Shown one piece after another: positions 60,701 to 64,000 of a DNA stretch of 64,000 bases. A program made the position numbers and the translations under genes. Each line of letters starts with the position of its first letter. Position 1 is the stretch's first letter. This stretch comes from Ianthella basta (lineage: Eukaryota > Porifera > Demospongiae > Verongiida > Ianthellidae): the NCBI GenBank assembly GCA_964019415.1, contig OZ025885.1, forward strand, positions 2,792,851 through 2,856,850, read 5' to 3'. A model generated the notes under the pieces. The model was not told where the DNA came from, made no database searches, and saw nothing but the letters and a program-made list of their open reading frames with translations.

Positions 60701-63347
60701 ACGGGCCTAAGCCACACCCATGCTTTGAATTGGTATATAGAGCATAGGCACGAATGCCACACATCAAATTAGAACACAGCTGGACAAAATAGAGACCACG
60801 GCGCAAAAGTACAGCTGGGGTGTCTACAATGTTTAGAAACCAAGTATAGATGCCCATTACCATGGCAACGGGATCTATGAAATAGTTAAATGTCAACAAA
60901 GAGGTTTGTGGGATTTAAAGCATGAAGCTTGAGGGCACAAAGCACCCGAGTGCTAAGTGGTCAAATTCCCACAGACACCAATTGTTTGGCATATAAGTGA
61001 TATACATCCCAACTAATTGGCTAGCAAATTAGCTTAGCTGTTCTTCCTAGTGACGTCTATATATTTCTATATGTCTATATATTTCTATAGCCAAATGGCA
61101 AGGAAGGTGAGTGCACTGTTCCACTTCGATATCAAGGATGGTTCACGGCCCTATTTGGCCTAGCATTTCCACACTCTGCACAAGGGCTATATGGCAATAC
61201 CACTTACATAGTTGGGAAACTCCATCGTGTGTTTTTTCCTCCAAGGACATCATCCACTGACACCTTACCACCTTCCTCAAGATCCTTTATTTTGTATCTC
61301 CCACTTAATACTTCATCAGAGATAGTGTGCTGGCTATTGCTCCTCCAAACAACTTTACCAAATCTGTCAATTGGAATGGAAAGGTAATGCAAAACAAAGT
61401 ATGAATGTAGAAATGCCATCTAGCAAATGCACCAATGACTCAAATTAAAACAGGTGGGAGACTTGCCCATATTCTCTCAGCTCCAAACTCATTAAAAGCC
61501 AGTTTGCACAAATACAGCTATAATGATAAAGTACATGGTAGTGCCCAAAAGCATTGCTGCAGTTCATACTTAGGTTTCAAGATCACAAAGTGTACTATAG
61601 CATATTATGTATAGGTTATATACTGATAGTGTCGTTCCCAGCCCACCACTTCCACTAACAAAATGGCCGCGGAAAAGGTGGTCTGGTATCTTTGAGCCCA
61701 TTCCTTGGCTCGCCTCAACGTATCTGAATACTTTTGGCCAATCAGATCGCCGCTTGATCACGTGCTTATGAAATCACGCGTGAGCCTCGTACGTGAAGAT
61801 ATGAAAGATGACTCTCAAACGTTCTTTTATGGACCCTGGATATGCCACAGAACTGGATCCCAATCGGGAACTATCCATAATCTGAGAAAGAACGCTTACA
61901 CTTTGAGACTCCTCCCTATTCAGCTTCACGTACGAGGTTCGTGCATGGTTTTCGGCAGACATGTGACCAAGCAGCGATCTGATTGGCCAGAATTATTTGG
62001 GATGGCGAGAACCAAGGAATCGGCCCAAAGATACCAGACCACCTTTTCCGCGGCCATTTTGTTAGCGGATGTGGTGGGCTGGGAATGAGACTAATATACT
62101 GAGGACAAGGGTTTTAATGGATAGGCACACCAAGAAAGAAGCCCATGCAGGACATGAACCCAATTCAAGTGAAGACACACCCAGTGAGACGCCTACAAAC
62201 AATGGTTCTGCAGCTGCATGAGTACTTAATGAGGTGTCCTTGTTATATAGTCACCTAACCACATCAAAGGAAACCCCCACAAATTAAAGAAGGATGACAA
62301 GGTTAGTCTATTTCATCTTGTTTGTCACTGCGAACTATTCCTTCAGTTCTTATGAGATGGCTGCCCTACAAAGTAGGACTAAGGGCAAAGGAGTGTATGG
62401 AGAGGGCTCACATGTGCTTGATAGTTCTTCAGTGAAAATAAATACAAATTAGCACAAATGTATACGTTACAGACAGGTGACAGGTTGCATGTGCCATATG
62501 TATCTTGCTTCCTACCTTGCTTCCAGTTCCAGATGCCCGGGGGAACTAAGGCATTTTTCCAAGGCAGTATGCAGGGTATCCTGCAGTCTGCTGTAGTTCC
62601 GCAGACGATGGTGCATATCTTCCATTGGTGGCATACTGGCTTCCTGCATTAATAAGTACTGTGTACATCAACTTTCGCAAAGGTATAAGACACACTACAT
62701 GCAGTTGTCTCACAGGCCAATCAGGGCAACTAAAGAGTTGTTATTCCTTATTTGAATGTTTACATAATTAACAAACCTGCATGCACAATACCTTTAGACT
62801 ATACATCAAATGTGTGGATTTATAACTACCAGGGTGACATGTACAGTAATGATAAGAGAGAATCCTGCAAAAAGAAATTGATGTATCCTGTAGTGCTACT
62901 AGCAGGTACATTCAATCACTACCTGGGTATTTGACCAGTCACATATCACTGCCACCTGCCAGCATGGACCAGGTGGCTAAACCAGAGCAGCAGTGATATT
63001 ATAGCAAGTAACTCAGACAACCTTCTTAGAGAAATCATTCACTACAGCAATTCATGACTGGTGCAGAGGACACGGCTGTTTCGACAATATAAAATGTGGC
63101 AACTTAGTTTTGGTTTGGAAACCAACCTCGCGGCAGCAAGGTTTCCCTCGCATAGAGGTTACTACGTATACAGCCCATTTCTCCTTGGTTGTAATCCAAA
63201 TCACCAGTGACACGTCACAGAATGGTGTGCTTGATAGTAAGTAAGGTGATTTGGGCTTTAGAATCGTTTCAATTGCTTTCCTCCATGAGATCAGGGACAC
63301 AAACTGATTTACTTTCAACTGCTTGTAGCGTGCCTCTCGAAGTTTTC
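54769..63347 (-). CDS. Unrecognised multi-exon gene (5' end outside or not found)
   Basis: Seven exons join with consistent GT-AG sites and phases: 63347 to about 63153 or 63131 (KLREARYKQLKVNQFVSLIS), 62643-62516 (EASMPPMEDMHHRLRNYSRL), 61363-61208 (FGKVVWRSNSQHTISDEVLS), 57254-57033 (VIGDVDRLDITMHYQRGSVD), 56452-56342 (DLDMRIAIGCSHHHPDAQLQ), 56132-55907 (KQTMYLVSHKDKVHGEYQYI), 54972-54769 (FNCCDPSKIKVRPKDRSKVT, stop TAG). About 410 residues in total so far. I recognise no domain, signal peptide or membrane segment. Composition is that of a soluble intracellular protein. Two large introns hold a gypsy remnant and a MITE. The phase agreement over six junctions makes a real gene likely. Confidence 0.6.
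55502..55530. repeat. (GGT)n microsatellite beside a palindrome
   Basis: Nine GGT units in an intron of the unrecognised gene. Just left, CACATGGGTAC and GTACCCATGTG (55447-55490) form an inverted repeat. Confidence 0.8.
57454..57591 (+). pseudogene. Cysteine-rich fragment, probably from a mobile element
   Basis: A 45-codon frame, MPVCCQCNSSGRCVGCSCVK..., ending at TAG 57589-57591. The spacing CxxC...CxxCxC looks like a small zinc-binding motif seen in invertebrate repeat-encoded proteins; this link is from memory of the pattern only. It is opposite in strand to the gene whose intron holds it. Confidence 0.3.
58123..58334 (+). repeat. Gypsy LTR with primer-binding site
   Basis: Starts TGTAACATCCC and ends GGATGTAACA (TG...CA), 212 bp, with TATATAAC near 58174. 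It is followed after two bases by TGGTGTCAGAAGTGGGAT (58337-58354), the same tRNA-Leu-type primer site as in the element at 12.8 kb. Only about 150 bases of leader follow before sequence of opposite orientation begins. Confidence 0.65.
58525..60260 (-). pseudogene. Decayed gypsy gag and protease
   Basis: Minus strand, several frames. Coiled-coil Gag start at 60237 (MSHQQVVRALLERMEQQNEQ, then SQQQSDIIDDTGQRQKEADR), then capsid (AYHTQFELLAKM near 59740), and HREETLAEQTEVTERLVCLA at about 59540. A degenerate zinc knuckle (CWECNARGY) lies near 59080. The protease has IMVDTGSIISIV (active-site DTG, near 58850) and a C-terminal part with SLIGFDFL. It is clearly related to the Gag of the 12.8-kb element and shows what that copy lost. 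Pol beyond the protease is missing and is replaced by the LTR of opposite orientation at 58.1-58.3 kb. Confidence 0.75.
60904..60976. repeat. Fold-back repeat 3
   Basis: GTTTGTGGGATTT faces AAATTCCCACAGAC. The interior has GGGCACAAAGCACCCGAGTGC-like sequence, shared in pattern with the loop of the fold-back at 36192-36299. Confidence 0.5.
61627..62093. mobile_element. MITE with long inverted repeats and 9-bp target duplication
   Basis: 467 bp. The left end TAGTGTCGTTCCCAGCCCAC and the right end (other strand) TAGTCTCATTCCCAGCCCAC continue as inverted repeats for about 130 bases, through AACAAAATGGCCGCGGAAAA and GGTGGTCTGGTATCTTTG. ATATACTGA flanks both sides (61618-61626 and 62094-62102). 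An 8-9-bp duplication fits hAT- or Mutator-type integration. No transposase. It lies in an intron of the unrecognised gene. Confidence 0.8.
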
Positions 63348-63437
63348 CTGGAATAAAGAGTAACATGTGAAGATAGCCCAGCCATCGTACAACATTGTAC
63401 TGAGGCGAGTGTTCTGCTGCCTTTTTCCTACCAGCTG

Positions 63438-64000
63438 CTTTAAGAGCAAATAATCTATACTGCGTATATGCCCTGGACTACACAGTACAATTTCCCAGTG
63501 AGCTCTAATAATGCCACAGCAGTTCAGAATGCCTATGGAGTCTTCCCAAAGGAGCAGCAGTTTGCATTCTGAAGCGCTACCGCATTATCCTGAGCTCACG
63601 GGAAACTGTATGACGATAATAATAAAGCCACAATTTCTCGCTATGCGAAAGGGTTGGTTCTCCAATACCAGCTTCACAACAGGGTGAAGATGGCATCTTT
63701 GCCCTGAAGAAGACCAGAGCATCTGGTCGAAATGTAGGCAAGGTTTTCAACCTTGTTGTGAAGCTGGTATTGGAGAACCAACCCTTTATGATGCCTGAGC
63801 CAGCTGAGAGCCAGCCACTTCATTCTCGCTATGAGCTGAATAGGCTCAGTGATTCACTGCAGCGTTGCCCTTGCAACGCTGGATACTGCTCATTTGGGAT
63901 GATTCTATAGGCATTATTTGAGCTCAACAGGAAATTGTACTGCACAGACCACGGTGTATGCGGCATACAATACATTGACATAGCTTATTTGCTCTTAAAG
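63438..64000. mobile_element. Inverted-repeat element reaching the window edge, with a second one nested inside
   Basis: Outer arms: CTTTAAGAGCAAATAATCTA at 63438 and its mirror, ending exactly at base 64000, matching over about 80 bases through CAGTACAATTTCC and TAATAATGCC. Inner arms: AAAGGGTTGGTTCTCCAATA...CTTCACAAC (63648-63680) and its perfect mirror ending at 63787. Between the inner arms lies the hammerhead-like sequence. The outer element may run past the window. Confidence 0.75.
63697..63743 (+). ncRNA. Hammerhead-ribozyme-like motif, probably decayed
   Basis: Stem I arms CTTTGCC (63697-63703) and GGCAAGG (63737-63743) pair with one wobble. CTGAAGA (63704-63710) fits the CUGANGA core. 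GACCAG and CTGGTC (63712-63717, 63723-63728) form stem II, and GAAA (63729-63732) follows. Deviations: one extra A at 63711 before stem II, and ATGT where a self-pairing ACGT would be expected for the very short stem III of retroelement hammerheads, a change that CpG loss would explain. Such motifs occur in Penelope-like elements and retrozymes. Confidence 0.35.

Overview
This is animal (metazoan) nuclear DNA, most likely from a marine invertebrate and possibly a sponge. The reasons are multi-exon genes with short introns and GT-AG splice sites, long (CA)n arrays, a Death-domain gene, an HMG-CoA lyase gene, and a mixture of Helitron, LINE, Ty3/gypsy and TIR elements that includes a 2A-bearing LINE. 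The species cannot be fixed from sequence alone.

1-24 kb is almost wholly mobile DNA. Two decayed LINE pieces (1.8-3.5 kb) are followed by Helitrons in head-to-tail array (4.5-5.6 and 10.5-19.6 kb). A PHD-ORF1/APE-RT-ORF2 LINE lies on the minus strand (5.6-10.5 kb). A second LINE (11.5-18.7 kb) carries a 2A ribosome-skipping motif, a PHD finger, an APE endonuclease and an RT. It is inserted in a Helitron and is itself interrupted by a young gypsy element (12.77-16.30 kb) whose two LTRs look identical. A LINE with a restriction-like endonuclease follows (20.3-24.0 kb).

25.4-42.4 kb holds the main host gene, on the minus strand. At least 19 exons encode a ZNFX1-like SF1 (UPF1-type) helicase of about 1,680 residues. 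Its C-terminus is not the NFX1 zinc-finger array but a trypsin-like serine protease domain with His, Asp and Ser in separate exons. The introns hold TTAA-flanked DNA elements, fold-backs, a second Helitron family and long (CA)n tracts.

43.0-45.0 kb has HMG-CoA lyase exons on the minus strand. The exon with the catalytic-cysteine loop and the N-terminal exons are absent, so it is a damaged or misassembled gene. 45.5-48.9 kb has a short zinc-finger-like segment and a decayed gypsy pol with a 3' LTR. 49-52.6 kb is repeats and inverted-repeat elements.

52.6-63.4 kb, minus strand: a small Death-domain gene (53.6-54.4 kb) and an unrecognised multi-exon gene (54.8 to at least 63.3 kb). Introns of the latter contain another gypsy remnant (58.1-60.3 kb) and a MITE with a 9-bp target duplication. 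The window ends in a large inverted-repeat element with a hammerhead-like motif. The helicase-protease and Death-domain genes may both belong to innate immunity; that is inference from domain types only.
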